The notes beneath the pieces were generated by a model. That model saw nothing but the letters and a program-made list of their open reading frames with translations. It was not told where the DNA came from and made no database searches. Both the position numbers and the translations under genes were made by a program. DNA of 64,000 nt from Bryoerythrophyllum caledonicum. Its lineage: Eukaryota; Streptophyta; Bryopsida; Pottiales; Pottiaceae. How positions within the stretch are numbered: position 1 is the stretch's first letter; every line of letters begins with the position of its first letter. The DNA is taken from NCBI GenBank assembly GCA_963971425.1, contig OZ020518.1, positions 18,666,990-18,730,989 of the forward strand. Direction: 5' to 3'. Of this stretch, positions 1 through 12,849 are shown in pieces.

Positions 1-212
1 CTTTTATATCAATTTTTATGATGTCACAAAATTCTAGATGTAAGGCATAAAATTCTCAAAATTGCAATTTTAAGGAACGTGATGAGTATTGTAAATTAAT
101 TCAAACACAGGCTCCTTATTGAAACATTCTCTTGAAGATGATCTGTCATTGTGGAATTTATAATTGTGGATATACTTCAGCGCTTACAAGGGCACCTTGC
201 GGCACAAGTGGA
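1..212. other. AT-rich sequence, nothing recognised
   Basis: No reading frame, RNA gene or repeat was recognised before the TTAA-flanked element that begins at 213. Confidence 0.5.
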
Positions 213-1027
213 TTAACCCCTAAGGACCAATGTCCCCTCGGGGGACATTTTGAGTTTGGGTAAGGTACCACGTTCTCAATTCTAGGCATAATTTTCTGAG
301 ATTTTTTATTGAATGGACAACTTTTTATTAGCTTTGCGTAGACACAAATTTTGTAGAATTCCGACGTACGGTTCAAAAGTTACAATTTATTTTCACTTAC
401 ATATACAAATAGTGCAGCAGTTTAGTGTGACATATCACAAATACTGTCACCAAACTTTAATAACTTCTAAATTCAATAGAAATTCGAGTTTTTGTCCATT
501 TAAAAGAAAGAAAATGTCCTCTTGGAAAGGAAATTGAGATCTTTGCATCTACCGTACGGATTTGTGAATTCCAAATATTTGAGAAGGATATGATGCATGC
601 AAAATATCAAGTCTATTGTTGATTCTGAGCACAAAATTGCATTGCAGGATTTTTTAGGACATCTTCTACGCCTCTTCTACTTCAAAAATTTGGTGCACAT
701 GTGCCTAACATGATCCTTTTCAAGTTAACACAATAAATTCACGGCCCATAGTGCAAAAAGTTTCTATAGAAGGTGGTCGAAGTTTGTTGAAGGTGTATAG
801 TATGAACTGAAAAAGAGATTATGTTGCACTTCAAAGGCAAATATCTTTCAATCTGTGCGGCCAAACTTACCAAAATTTTTACCACACACTTTCATACAAG
901 TCTAGTACAAGATCCTACGGTTAAATTTTCAAAAAAAAAAAATTGTATCATTTTGCGTTGAATGTGCTGAAAATGGCAGTTTTGGAGTGTTTTTGAGGGA
1001 AAATTGCCTTGGTCCTTTAGGGGTTAA
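213..1027 (+). mobile_element. TTAA-flanked MITE with piggyBac-like ends
   Basis: The left end reads TTAA CCCCTAAGGACCAATG and the right end reads GGTCCTTTAGGGG TTAA, so the element sits between two TTAA copies (213-216 and 1024-1027). Just inside the left end is a short palindrome, TGTCCCC/GGGGACA. The inner right part (about 840-960) shares a sequence with copies near 44.5, 49.6 and 52.0 kb, around the words 'ctttcaatc..tgcgg' and 'gatcctacggt'. It is 807 bp between the TTAA copies and has no coding capacity. TTAA target duplication with CCC...GGG ends is the mark of the piggyBac superfamily; no piggyBac transposase is visible in the window, so the superfamily call rests on the ends alone. 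Confidence 0.7.
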
Positions 1028-1667
1028 ACACGGCATACTACTTCGGAAATTCATAATCAATTCACATAATACCTAGTTAACAATTAAGTAATAGATTAGT
1101 TAGATTCACATTTCATTATCGTTGAATAAATAACTATATTATTGTGCGTCCCTTCCAATTGGTCACACTGCTTATTTTGTCGGTAACAAGACAGCTTCAA
1201 TTACATGAAGTAATGAAACCGTCTTGACATAAGTGTAGTACCGGTAATGGTTTTCGCTAAAGCCAACGAGGAACAACACAGGTAAGCAGTTGGCTCGGAT
1301 GAATCATTTCGCACCTCGATGAACCAACAGATGCTGACATGGTCACAGATTCAAGACTGCAGGAATCAGAGTTTACTTTCAATCTCAGTGAAGCTAAACT
1401 TCCCGAATCTTACAAGCTCATTTCCCCTACTATTTTACAAAAACAAGATTCTCAAGAACCCGTCCAACTTCATACTTTACATCGATGAGCGCCAACAGTA
1501 TCGACATGGCAAAAAAGCCAGATACACGAATTCAAGGCAAAATCCGCATACAATCGTCACAACATCCACATCATACTCAGTAAACCATCTTAAGTAAGAC
1601 AAAATCCTCCATACAACAGACTCAAAAAGAAAGAATATCATCTAAGATTGGAGGAATGAATCAACAC
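1028..1667. other. Intergenic, no gene recognised
   Basis: The sequence is AT-rich. A short open frame at 1319-1597 has no recognisable motif and was not accepted as a gene. Confidence 0.4.
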
Positions 1668-1670
1668 TTA

Positions 1671-2872
1671 CGGGCTGTTTACATCTAGATGGTTTGGGTT
1701 GGAGCCCAAAGAATTCCCAAGTTCTGATTGGAGTAAAGAATTGGTACCTCGGAAATGGGTTTACATCAAGCAAAATGCGGGCTATGGTCCAAAGTATTTT
1801 CCGTGGATGAGAAACCTAGTTGGAATCCTACATGGTAGATTTGAATAGTGTTTTCCAGAACTTACGGAGACTTATTTCCTACAACCTCTAGGAGGTTGTG
1901 TTTCCGGAAGGCCGGGAGAGTATTTTTCAAAACCTATTTCACCCAATCATTCATAATATTTTAATGTTGGATTTTGACTATTTTAGGTCTGAAGTTTTTT
2001 GACAACATTCTTTTCCGTGAGTACTGTTCATCAAAGAAGTTAAATTTACTGTTGATGGCATGAGAATTGGAAGAAGAATAAAAACTCAAAGTATGTATTG
2101 AAATCTATCAATTTTCTAGAGGATCTACATATTTGCAATATTTCTGGACTTAGAGGAATCATGAGGAGCAAAAGTGCTTGAGCCTTCTTGAGCCTTTGCT
2201 CTCGCCTGGAGCCAAAAAGGGCCAATTCGGCCCGCTTGACGCCCCCATTTCCCCCCAAATTCCAGCCGGATCCGGTGCGGTGACCAAAACTCCACCACTA
2301 GGGATCGAACCAGCCACTGGTGGCCTCCCTTTCAAGGCCTTACACTACTCAAGCCACCAAGCCTACTAGATTCCGGTGTGCAAAAGTTGGATAAAAACCT
2401 TCCTATACTACTATTTCTGTGATTTATTGTGTACTGTCCAAACATTTTCAAGTCCATTTTTAGGCCTTTATTGATGTTTTTGAGCATTTTAGAGCACTCC
2501 TATGGCATGAAGATTGTACATGAGCATAACTAATAGTTCACATACTTTTTGGTCAAGGTCAAAATGCTTGGTTGAAGGTACAAGTGCATATGGCAACAAC
2601 AATTCGAGGATGTACTCGAACTACTCTATCTTTCTTTCACTATAGGGTAATTATGAAAAGAGCCCATTTTCATACAATTACTTAGAAATTCAGCCCAAGT
2701 GCACAATGGGCCACAACCCTTTGATTCAGGTTTACACCTAGACTTTAGGCCACAACCCACTTACAACTCCCTTGTTTGGTTGGAAGGTACCCTGCTTACA
2801 ATGGTTTCATCCTTCAAGCCAGGTACCATTTGTGTCTATGGGCTCCAACCCAAATCAGGTGTAAACAGCACC
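1671..2872. mobile_element. Harbinger/Tourist-like TIR element
   Basis: The left end (GGGCTGTTTACATCTAGATG, then TTTGGGTTGGAGCCCA) matches the inverted right end (GGTGCTGTTTACACCTGATT, then TGGGTTGGAGCCCA), giving imperfect inverted repeats of about 37 bp. TTA stands just outside each end (1668-1670 and 2873-2875), which fits the 3-bp TWA target duplication of the PIF/Harbinger group, and the G-rich ends with TGTTT also suit Tourist-type elements. The interior has no transposase. A tRNA-derived SINE sits inside it, so the element is older than the SINE. hAT was considered, but its target duplication is 8 bp. Confidence 0.6.
2175..2372 (-). mobile_element. tRNA-derived SINE
   Basis: Read on the minus strand, the segment starts near 2372 with a GGCTTGGTGGCTTGAGTAGT-type head resembling a pol III A box. 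A perfect B box GGTTCGATCCC follows (complement of 2301-2311). After the B box come GTGGTGGAGTTTTGGTCACC and a GC-rich body rich in CCGG and GGGGG. The A-box to B-box layout and the lack of a full cloverleaf point to a SINE rather than a tRNA gene. The 3' end is not sharp, so the low-coordinate boundary is approximate. It lies wholly inside the Harbinger-like element. Confidence 0.6.
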
Positions 2873-2875
2873 TTA

Positions 2876-4084
2876 CCTCAGCCACTGTCAAATAAAATAC
2901 CGGGAAAGAAAGCCAGCACATAAGAAATCACCCATCCAAAAATACGTTCCAAAACAACGCAAGAATCAACAGAGCGAGGACCTAGACAACAATAATCAGG
3001 AAGTCAATCCAAGAGACTAAATAAATACAAACAAATTATTGCAACCTAAAATCAGAAGAACAAGCCTCCAAAGACACCGATAAATATACAGAAGATAAAC
3101 AAGTCAGACATAAATACAGCTCGACCAACAAATGATTACAAGGTCCAAAATGCACAACGCTCCGTCATGGAAGACAGGATGATCTATCGGTTGATCGGCA
3201 ATAATGTTGCAATGCTATAAGAAATGGTGAAAAGAGAGGAGGGTCGGAACTCAGTCAATACCCGAACCACTACCCTTCCCGCGTGGTGAAGCACATGCAC
3301 TGCGCTAGTGTGCAAGCTACCAGCGGCCCCCCCGCCACAGGGGCGACGACGGGGCCACCGCTGCCGCTGCCTGGCCGCTTGCACACACAAGTGCACTCGT
3401 CCTCTCAAGACCTGCTCGAGACCAGGACTGCCCACTCCACCACGCGGTGAGGGCCATCATGGGTGGTTCGCTCTTGACTCACTTCCTACCCCTTTCTACG
3501 CCGCCGCGCCGTCGTCGTCGTCGTCGTTCCTTCTGTATAGTAATCCGGCTCTTCACTAATGTGCCACTCGGGACATCCAGCTCCCTGCATCCTTCCTGGC
3601 GGACCCTCCGCCAGCCCGCCTCGCCAACTTCCCTCCAAACCTCAGAATTTACACAACTCCACCCTCGCTCGCCTCGGTCGGGGCCCGGTCCACCTTCCCA
3701 CCCGCTGTCGTCCCGCTGCTCCACCCGTCTGCCGTCGCCTCCGACTTCCTCCCTCCTGAGGAGCGCTCAAGACCGCGCTCAATGTGAGATAACACACGAT
3801 CTTGAAGGCTCCTCAAAAATACACACCGCCAACCTGCTCACCGTCACGCTGCACCTCCTCTACGTACCCCGCACTCCAACCCCTCCCTACCCGACGCAAG
3901 CCTCCCCATGCATGCTGTACACCACGTACACGGAAAAGGAACCACATTCCGCACTCCCCGTTGTCACGCCCCGACACCTCCTCCTCCACGACTGCCCCGC
4001 CCGCTGCCCGCTGCAGCACGCGCCACCTCACCACCCACCGACCCACCCCGACCGCAGCACCAGCCCGTCGCCCACCCCCGACGC
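2876..4084. other. 3' flank of the HD-Zip gene
   Basis: AT-rich sequence to about 3.25 kb gives way to a GC-rich stretch, strongly C-rich on the plus strand, that runs into the stop codon of the minus-strand HD-Zip gene. The part next to the stop is probably its 3' untranslated region. Long open frames occur on both strands, but they show simple Pro/Ser/Arg-rich composition as expected from the base bias, and none carries a domain. Confidence 0.4.
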
Positions 4085-6559
4085 CTACGCATCGTCCACC
4101 AGCAGCGCCGCCTTGATCCGCTGCACCGTGCACGAGATCAGGTTGTTCACCGTCGCCACGCTCTCCAGCGACAGACGCGCCGATGGAATGCTCGACACCA
4201 GGATCTGGAACGCCACCGTCAGCAGCGAACCGCTCCCGCGACCGCCCCCCTCCGCCAGCGCCACCCCGCCCGCCCCCTCCCCCACGCCGCCCGCGCTCGG
4301 CCCATCCGGCAGGATCGCGAACCCCGAAGGCAGCAGCGCCACGTACGCAGGGTCCCCGCCCTGCAGCACCAGGTTCATCGCCGGGATGTCCACCGGCGCG
4401 TAGATCACCAGCGAACCCGACACGTCCGTGCAGCTCTCCTGCAAAATCAGCATGTTGCTCTGCGACGAGTTCATCGCGTTCACGCGCAGCAGCGACACGC
4501 TGTTCCCCGGGTCCTGACCCTTCGCGATGTGCGCCATCTCCGTCACCATCCCCCCGTTCGACAAAATGTCCCACTCCGACCGCAGCCGCTCATCGCGCAG
4601 AAACTGAAACACCCGCGCCGGACTCACCGGCAGCCACATCGACGTCGCCGCGCTCAGCACAATCCCGTGCGGCTCCCCGGGGTTGTCCACGCTCTTCCGC
4701 GTCATCACCCTCACATCGTCGTCCCCGCTCCCCGACAGCGTCGTCCACGTGTGCACCGTCGACGCGCTCACCCCCGCACAGAAGTTGTTCGTCATCCGCT
4801 GCGCCAGCTTCAGCATGCTCCGACGACCCGACGCGCTCGGCACCCCCCCCAGGTCGCGTGACGCAATGTTGCTCGCCAGCAGGCTCGCCAGACGCTCGCA
4901 CTGCCGCTGCAGCGTCGCCACCCAACGCTGCGCTCCGAACGCCATCCCCGTGTTCACCAGCTCCCGGTACATCCGGTGCACCGCGCGGTCGTCGTACTCC
5001 ATGTGCTCCACGCACGTCACCTTCGCGTACCCGTTCGGCGTGTCCTGGATCAACACCCCCGACGGCCGCCGCCGGCACCGCATCAGCGACGGCGGCGGGT
5101 TGTCCCGCAGCGAGTCCACCGACACGTCCACCACCGCCCACACCCCCTCCGCGTGCTGCTTGCAGTACCGCAGAAAGTATATCTCCCGCGTCGGCACCAG
5201 CGGCGACAGCACCTGCAGCTCCGCGTACATCAGCTGCAGCGCCCCGTTCCGGTTCCCCGCCACCCCCGTCGACAGCACGTCCACCGTCAGCGCCCGACTC
5301 ACCATGCACGGGAACATGTCCATCCACTGCGTCGCGTCCATCAGCGTCTCCACCAGATTCACCCCGTTCATCATCACCAGCGCCGTCTCGCGCGTCGCCT
5401 CCGTCTTCAGACCCGGAGGCCGCATCCCGATCCCCCGTGGGAACTGCCGCAGGTACTCCTCGTAGTTCACCTGCTCCTTCACGTCGCCCGGACCGCCCAC
5501 GCCCACCCCCACCCACAGAGGCTCCTCCGCCTGCGCCATCTGCACCAGCTCCTCCATCGCCATCACCGCCAGCTCCACCACCATCGGCTTCTCCGCCTCC
5601 GTCAGCCCCCCGGGCCGAGTCGCCACATCCGCCACGCTCGGACCCGCCACCATGTTGTCCAGCGCCTGGCCCCCCGCCCCGCCGTGCAGACCGCCCCCGA
5701 AGCTGCCCCCGCCCCCCACCTGCAGGTCCAGTGACGAGCTCGGCAGCGCCAGCGTCGGCGCCATCGGCGTGATCGGCCGCCCCAGGTACTTCGCCGCCAG
5801 CGCCGACACGCGGTCCAGCTCCTCCTTCAGCCGCCCATTCTCGATCCGCAGCTGCTGCTCGTCGAACGACATCTCGCCCACCGTCGCCGGCCCCCCGCAA
5901 TGCGGACACTGCGGGTTCTTCAGCGCCTCGCGCATCAGCAGGTTCTCCGACCGCAGCTTCTCGTTCTCCGCCCGCAGCATCGAGTTCTCCGCGCGCTCCG
6001 TGTGCGCCTTCATCTGCGTCCGACGGTTCTGGAACCAGAACTTCACCTGCCGAGGCTCCAGGCCCAGGTCCTTGCTCAGCTGCTGCCGCTGCTTGTCGTC
6101 CGGGTGCGGGCACTCCTTGAACAGCATCTCCATCTCCTGGATCTGCCGAGGTGTGTGACGGTGGTACCGCTTCTTCCGCGGCGGGTGGTCGGGGTCCTGG
6201 TCGTCCCCCGAGCCCCCCTCCATGTTGTCGCTGCCGGACCGCGACTCATACTCCTCCTCTTTGTTCTTCTGAAGCTGCTCGGTCTCCGCACTCTGGCTCA
6301 CTTCACGTTGCCTATCCATCCCGATGGGTGGCCCAAGTGACAGCGACGGCGACGTGTAGTGCTTCGGCGGGGGCCGCGACATGGCCAGCGGCGGGATGGG
6401 GCGGGGGGGCGCCATCGCACCTGCGGGCATACCACCCAGCTCCCCAAACCCCCGCCCCAGGTTGCTGTTCGGAGTTACTTGCACGGTCACTCCTCCTAGC
6501 CTCATCCGGCTCTGGCTCTCGCCCAACCAACGCTCCTGCTCCTCCAGCTTTCCTGTCAC
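4085..6559 (-). CDS. HD-Zip class IV transcription factor, intronless
   Basis: This is an uninterrupted 824-residue protein of the GL2/ATML1/PDF2 class, DNA-binding regulators of the plant outer cell layer. In order it has an acidic N-terminal region; a homeodomain at about 128-187 (starts [13 protein letters not shown], recognition helix [13 protein letters not shown]); a zipper-loop-zipper at about 188-260 with the class IV CPHCGG loop at 218-223 and [17 protein letters not shown]; a START domain from about 320 to 550; and the conserved C-terminal half ending in [17 protein letters not shown]. The length is normal for the family (about 700-850). The whole frame is open without introns, whereas angiosperm members usually have many. 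It has very GC-rich third positions. The start at 6559 is the first ATG of the frame; later in-frame ATGs (residues 19, 44, 60) cannot be excluded. It is apparently intact, and the only clear host gene in the window. Confidence 0.95.
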   Translation of the reverse strand: MTGKLEEQERWLGESQSRMRLGGVTVQVTPNSNLGRGFGELGGMPAGAMAPPRPIPPLAMSRPPPKHYTSPSLSLGPPIGMDRQREVSQSAETEQLQKNKEEEYESRSGSDNMEGGSGDDQDPDHPPRKKRYHRHTPRQIQEMEMLFKECPHPDDKQRQQLSKDLGLEPRQVKFWFQNRRTQMKAHTERAENSMLRAENEKLRSENLLMREALKNPQCPHCGGPATVGEMSFDEQQLRIENGRLKEELDRVSALAAKYLGRPITPMAPTLALPSSSLDLQVGGGGSFGGGLHGGAGGQALDNMVAGPSVADVATRPGGLTEAEKPMVVELAVMAMEELVQMAQAEEPLWVGVGVGGPGDVKEQVNYEEYLRQFPRGIGMRPPGLKTEATRETALVMMNGVNLVETLMDATQWMDMFPCMVSRALTVDVLSTGVAGNRNGALQLMYAELQVLSPLVPTREIYFLRYCKQHAEGVWAVVDVSVDSLRDNPPPSLMRCRRRPSGVLIQDTPNGYAKVTCVEHMEYDDRAVHRMYRELVNTGMAFGAQRWVATLQRQCERLASLLASNIASRDLGGVPSASGRRSMLKLAQRMTNNFCAGVSASTVHTWTTLSGSGDDDVRVMTRKSVDNPGEPHGIVLSAATSMWLPVSPARVFQFLRDERLRSEWDILSNGGMVTEMAHIAKGQDPGNSVSLLRVNAMNSSQSNMLILQESCTDVSGSLVIYAPVDIPAMNLVLQGGDPAYVALLPSGFAILPDGPSAGGVGEGAGGVALAEGGGRGSGSLLTVAFQILVSSIPSARLSLESVATVNNLISCTVQRIKAALLVDDA

Positions 6560-9050
6560 CGACTCCTACATTCCGCGCCCACTCTCATCGTTCGCCCACG
6601 CTCCCCTCCCTTCCTTCACCCCGCTCGATCGATGCCCGCCGGCTTCACGCTCCGATGCCCCCTCGCCGCCTTGACCTTGTCTCCTTCGACACTTGGCTGC
6701 CCTGCATCCAAGGTCTCTCGCGCCAGAACCTCGGCTATCTCCGCGCTCACCAATGCCGTTGCTTTTCCCGCCAATGCGTGCTTGATTTGCCAAACAACCA
6801 AGCTCCCGCCTCCTGCCTGCAACTCGGTACGTTTGTTCTGCTACTTCACTTGAGAATATGGTGCACGGAAGGCTATCCCCACAGGCTCCCAATATGGATG
6901 TCACGCTCCAGCTCGCACCTCGCACCCGGGTACGCCAAACCGAACCTTCGCCTTCGCCCTCACCCTCCCGCGTACCGTCTATCCGGAGGACGCACTGTAC
7001 CCGCCCGACAGCACGTACCACCTCCCGAGCCGACGCCCAAACCCCGACCGCCTCTCTCTCGATCTTACTCCAACCAGTGCAGTACACTATGCTCCACAAA
7101 CCGCCCCAGCTCGACACCGAAACGCAATACCACCTCACCGACGCTTGACGAATGGGCCGCTGCACAACCTAATCTGTACTCTATATCGCTATGCTACCGA
7201 TCCAATATGTAATGCTGTGTCACAACCAGAGTAACGTATGGCCAGCTGCTCACTCCCGAATCAGCGCCGAAGACCGAGACCACGGCCCAAACAACCAACC
7301 CCACCGACACAATGGGGATAAGGCAATATGTACAGCGCCGGACGCAATGGACACACTGCCCCACTGCTCCAGGAGAGTCAGTGCAGTGTCCAAGGCAGGT
7401 ACTTAACGACGCGAAGGGGGGAAGGGGGGGGGGGAAACCGCCAAAGAAACGGGAGCAACACCAAAACCGAGAGCAAGGGACCTGAGAGAAGAGGGAGGCA
7501 ATGTCAAGTGCACGCATGCACTGTGGAGCTCTGCCTCCCGCCCTCTCTCCTGCCGTCCGAAGAAAAGGAGGGAGAGAGAAGCAGCAGCCGCGTGCTGAAT
7601 CTCCCCTCTCTCTCGTTCTCTCCCTCTCGGAAACCGAACCTCCTACGCCGCCACCGCGCTAACCTCCTCACGCCCACCTACCTACCTCCGCTCGCTCGCT
7701 CACCCGCCCGCTTCCGACCACCGCCAACGCCGATCACAGCCGCCTCGACTCGCGAGCGCCCTCACTCACCAGCTCAATCACTCCCGACGGAACGCCTCCG
7801 ATCCCTCCCACCCCCGCACACAAGCCAGACCTCCCTCCCGTACTTCCCGAGCTGCACGCTGCTGCTCGGCCGCCACCGCTACGTCCCGCCCTCCCAAACC
7901 GCAACCTCGCACGCCGACGCCTCTGCCAACATACCAATGCCCACGCACACGATATGGTAAGCCTCCTCCTCCCAACCACACCACATTACTCCATCGACTA
8001 TCGCCTGCCGTCTACTCTAGACACTGCGCACATGCAGGCTGCCCACCGCAATGCGTGCACCGCACCACGCTGCGGCGCCACACTCCGATGATGCAGCTCC
8101 AGCAGCTCGCTGCACCGTCGCCCAGCCCCCTTACACGCGAACACAAGCACCAGGTAGCCTCACCTGGAAAACCACAAACTAGTCGAGCCCCGCATGCAGA
8201 CTACTACTCCCACGCATCCAGCTGCCTGCACCGCTCATCCAAAGCCAAAATCGAGGCGGGCGGGCAGCCGGCCTCCCCAGGGGCACGAGGACCACCTAGC
8301 CAACTCACGCACGCTAACGCAGCACACAGTCGCCCGCCCGCCCACCCGGACCAGCTCCCAAATAGTAAACTTACTCTTCCGCCAGGCCGGGCGCGCACTA
8401 TCACAGCCTAACCTGGAACGTCAGATATCATTCCCGGCCCTCCGCAAACCCCCGCGCACACCCACCAGTGCGGTGCAGTCGACTCACTATCCGCTCCGCT
8501 ACCAGCCAACTTACTAGTCAGTGCATTCAAGTGCATGCAGCAGCGCTCAGGGGGGGCCGGGTGCTGTACCTGGAGGAGACAAAGCGATGCTGCCGATGCC
8601 GCTGATGCTCCGCGGTTCCGACCTCGGCGTCGGTTGGGGGACTGGTGTCTGTGGACGCGCGGACCAGTCCAGAGTCCGGAGCTCCGCGCAAGAGAGCTGC
8701 TGCCGGGCTGCGATGCACAACGCAGAGCACAGCAGAGCAGTTCGGAGACGCGTGCTGTGTATGGCAGACGAGACGGAACCGGGAGGAGGCCTGGGAAAGT
8801 GGGGAAGGCAGCTGGTCAGCCTGGGGGATATGGCGCATTCAATGCGGTGCCGGAGCCGGGAAAGGTGGTGCCAAGGCGCGAGGTAGAGGACCGCGGAGGA
8901 CGAGGAGGAGCGAGTAAGGTAGTGGACGCTCCAGAGTCCAGTGGAATAGTGTAAGTTTAGCGGCCCGGCCCGGGCCCCGACCTACCTGCCAGCCCGTCCA
9001 CCCCCGCTTTCCCTCCACTTCCACTCCGCCCTCGCACTTCAAAATTGTGG
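6560..9050 (-). promoter_or_regulatory. GC-rich 5' leader and promoter region of HD-Zip gene
   Basis: GC-rich sequence continues for about 2.5 kb upstream of the HD-Zip start and stops abruptly near 9.05 kb. Up to about 8.52 kb the plus strand is C-rich (so the gene's sense strand is G-rich). From about 8.54 to 8.95 kb the skew reverses, and then turns C-rich again. A long leader or a CpG-rich promoter is the simplest reading. No TATA box or L1-box (TAAATGYA) was identified with confidence. A possible splice donor GTAAGT on the plus strand at 8950-8955 hints at a divergent transcript. Confidence 0.35.
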
Positions 9051-11390
9051 TCATGTGCGTGCCCGGAAAGCATCCGTTTATCCACCAGCTTCCCCAAATG
9101 CATCCAATACGGTGTCCTGCACAGTTTCTTGTGCCGCATTTTTCTCGAAACAGATGAAATTGAATGAAACCATCCGAGATGTATTGAGGTGAATTTCCGC
9201 TGCAGACTCGGGCGTCTCACATTTCGTCGTTCGTGCTTTCGAAGTCCGAGGAGACGCAAGGTTTGGCACCATTGCTTTCAGAATGGATTGCGCTCTGGAG
9301 TTTCTCGAGCTCTCCACTAAATATCCTCTGAACTCGTCTTCTATATTATCTTTTTTCCTTGCGTCTTGGAATTTGTATATGTTTTTTTTTGTTTTTTTTT
9401 TTGTTTCACTTCTTTTCAACCTTCTACTTGTCGATTGCGAAGCACGTGGAACATCATGATTGTCTGTTTGTGTGATTGTATGATTGGGAGATTTTGTTTT
9501 CCTATGTATTCAATTCTCTACTTTTGTATACATATACATGTTGAACCGTGCTTTTGCCCGTCCGTTTGGATATGCATTCGAGAAGGAATCAAGTTTGCAA
9601 AATATCAATATATGAATTGGCAATTCCTAAACCACCCTCCTTCGCTCAATTGTTTTGAAATGTTACACTCCTCGCCAACTTCTTCAAAATGCGTGTCCAA
9701 AGAACTAGCATTATGCATAGTATATTGCATAGTATCAATGTAGATCTTGTATAGTTCGACATATTAAATAGTCAAAGACTTATTTTTTCCTTCGGGTAGG
9801 CAAGAAAAACAACCTCTCTTTTTTCTTTCCATGCTTATTGACCTTCCAACCAATGCAGTTAATTGCATAAATGTTCAATGCACCTACTCTCATCCAAAGC
9901 CATCGAGACCCTACGAATGGAAATGGCGATGAAATCTTTTTTTGTTTCTTTTCAACTCCTTTCCACTAAAATGGATGATATTACTTAACAACTTCTTGTG
10001 GGAAACAATCAAGGAATGCTAGGGGTCAAAGAATATGCTTATAAAGCGTTGTTGTACAAAAAATCCATAGTTATTTAAATCATTGAATCTAAGAGTTGAG
10101 GCCAACAATAAGTACAGTCATATATTTGTGATGAAAAATTATTCAGCTATGGATTTTGAAGGACATTGATTCATATATGTTCGTTACTGAAGTCCAATTA
10201 AATCCCCAAGACGTGTATATGTCGACACATGGTCTTTCAAAGATTATTGTTTAGATTGAATGAGTCTTGGTGCAATATAAAAGAATGCACAAATTTTTTA
10301 TAACTCTCATGAAGAAGATTGTGAATACCTTTCAATCCCTACAAAGGGTGAGTGTCTTTTTCTAACTCTTTGTGTGAATAAGACGTTGAAGTGCTTTAGT
10401 AGACTGGAATTTCCAATCAAACCTATTAGATGAGATTTTAATCACGTGTTGTAAAAATCTTAGTTTGATCCAAGCCAATTTGAAACCTTGAAAACCATTT
10501 GAATACAAAGGGGCATAGTTTAGACTTTTCTCTATTATAAACTCTAGCCATTATGTGACAATCCAAGGATATTTTTGAATAAATGAACATCTTTGCCATC
10601 AGTTTCTCTTCATGAATCAACTTACTTTTACAAGAATCCGTCAATATTTTACAACTCTATAACCCAAAATCATTTGATGAGAAGAAGTTTACATGTGATG
10701 TTTCTATACCACAGTGCCTACACCAAAATGTTAGGCCAAAATTTTGACACTAAATTGTTATGATCCATTCATATATGTGGCGTTGAAAGTCTGTATAGGA
10801 TCCACATCATTCACAACAAGTCAACAACAAAATATGTAGGATTGGAAATTCCATGTCTAATTGGATTTTTACTCACAACACATTTAAATACACAAATTAC
10901 TTTAATGAAAAGGCCTTTGGCCATTACAAGCAATGTTCATATTATCGTGTTCTACATGTTGTTGACAAATATTTCCAAAATTATGACTAATGCATTAGCC
11001 TCTATGTATCAAACCATTCAAAGTCTTCAATGATGAATCTATCCAACCTCTTCTATCACTTGTGTGTGGTTGAATAATTCATACATCCAACGGCTCTTTG
11101 AAATCTTGTAAATAATGGCCACAATATGAAGACAGTTTGTATGACTATATTTTTTGAATATTCGTCCCTAACTTGTAGAGAGAACTTGGTTTGGAGCATA
11201 AATTACTAAATAATTATTCAGGATCCGCCAACATTGTCCGTTTCTAGTTGCGCAATTGCCCTTGTTATTTTGTAGTATTTGAAGTTTTACAGATAAAGGG
11301 GTGATGAAAACCATGTGGCTGTGAACATCGTTTGTAATGTCATCCTAATGTTTCCATCTATGTTTTTTCTGATAGTGTCGAGGTGGAAAA
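9051..11390. other. AT-rich intergenic, no gene recognised
   Basis: GC content drops sharply at 9.05 kb. There are poly(T) runs near 9.38-9.41 kb and scattered short frames without motifs. No RNA gene or mobile element boundary was found. Confidence 0.4.
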
Positions 11391-11705
11391 AGGTGGCTGA
11401 CTTGGATTGTGCTTTAGTAATTCATTAGTGATGTATACAAAAAAGATTATTGTGTCACCAAAAAATAACAAGCCGCAGTGATATATTTTATAACTCAAAA
11501 AAAACTTGTGGATACTTTTAGAAACCTACAGACATAGATGGGTGTCTATTTCCATCCGATAGTATTGATGTAGCAAGTAGGTTGGTGACTTGGATTATAC
11601 GCTACTAATTCATTAGTAACACATTCAAAAATAATTACTAAGTCACTGGAAAAAACAATAATTGCAGTAACATATTTTATAAGTGAAGAATAATTTGTGG
11701 ATTTA
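11391..11705. repeat. Two-copy direct repeat, offset about 188 bp
   Basis: Copy one (11391-11519) and copy two (11579-11705) share GACTTGGATT, ATTCATTAGT, GCAGT..CATATTTTATAA and TTGTGGAT in the same order. The copies are clearly diverged, so the duplication is old. Confidence 0.55.
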
Positions 11706-12849
11706 AAAAAAATTGCTAGTGTTATACCGTGTCTCGTGCCAATCCTTGCGAGTCACCGTGCAATCATACCACTTGTCGCTCCGTCAACATGAAGTTCCCC
11801 TACCATCCCTTGATTTGTAAGGCCTTGTATAGTACAGTAATCAAGAGGCATGAGAGGCGCTTGCAGCAATATCGTCGCTGTGACATCCGAGACACCATCA
11901 CTAGTGTGGTGTACTAGCTTTGTGTTCAAGGGGTTACATGTGTGGGTCTTCACGTGGAGCTGATTCATAGTTCTAGTTTTGTTTGATCAAGAAGAGGCGG
12001 AAAACGGAGGCCACCTAACTTCCTTGTACAAGTTGGGCTCCTTGCTTGGCATTGTGGAAGGAGACTACTAGGAGCTTGGGGAAGGAGTGGACCGGGAGAT
12101 GCTCATGAAATAGATGTTGTTTATGGGTGTGGAGGAGAAGCTTGGTTCGTCGTCTTAAAATCATGGCGAGATCATCATCAACACTTTGCACAAGCTCACA
12201 ACAGAGTTCCAGTTTCCCTCGGTGATAGTTAAAAAGGCCATAAACAGATGCAACGGGTGACACTTTTAGAGTCTGCTTTTATGCATCTTGTTATCTTGAA
12301 GTTGATTTCTCTGATGGCCCGGGGTTTGCAAATTGTCATGAATTGCAAGATGCAATGCACGACTTGGATGTTGTTCCACTAGTAACATTTCTTTCTCCTC
12401 AATCTGATGCATCTTGTTATGTTTCAATAAAGTCTCTTAATATTTTTAATACTATAGGGTTTGCAAAACGGCTTGGCGGCTTTGCCTTCATCACCACATT
12501 CTAATATGATCAATCTCCAAAGTCTGCACCTAGGAAAAGGAATCTTGGATGTGCATTTCGGTGATGATCTTATTGGCTTCTCGTCCATCACTGCATTTTG
12601 GTATCAATCTTGCTTGTATTGGTGCTTGGAAGAGGGTTTTCACCTAGGTTCACCATATTCAGTAGAACATGTATCTAATAATAGGATTTTGAGAGGTGCA
12701 TCATGGTGTCAATTTTAAAGTATTTTGGTGTGAATCTTGCTCATTCGGATGCTTACTCCCCTAAATACAGAGGTTGATTACAGTGGTTCCATATTGCATA
12801 TGGAAACTTGGCTAGTTTTGGTTTTAAATTTTAGATTTGTGTTGGGTTT

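Noticed and set aside
2301-2311. tRNA gene suggested by GGTTCGATCCC
   Set aside because: No complete cloverleaf or acceptor stem around the B box; the long non-tRNA body fits a SINE.
3447-5772. Long plus-strand open frames opposite the HD-Zip gene
   Set aside because: They are Pro/Ser/Arg-rich products of the extreme base bias and lie antisense to a conserved protein; no domain or codon signal of their own.
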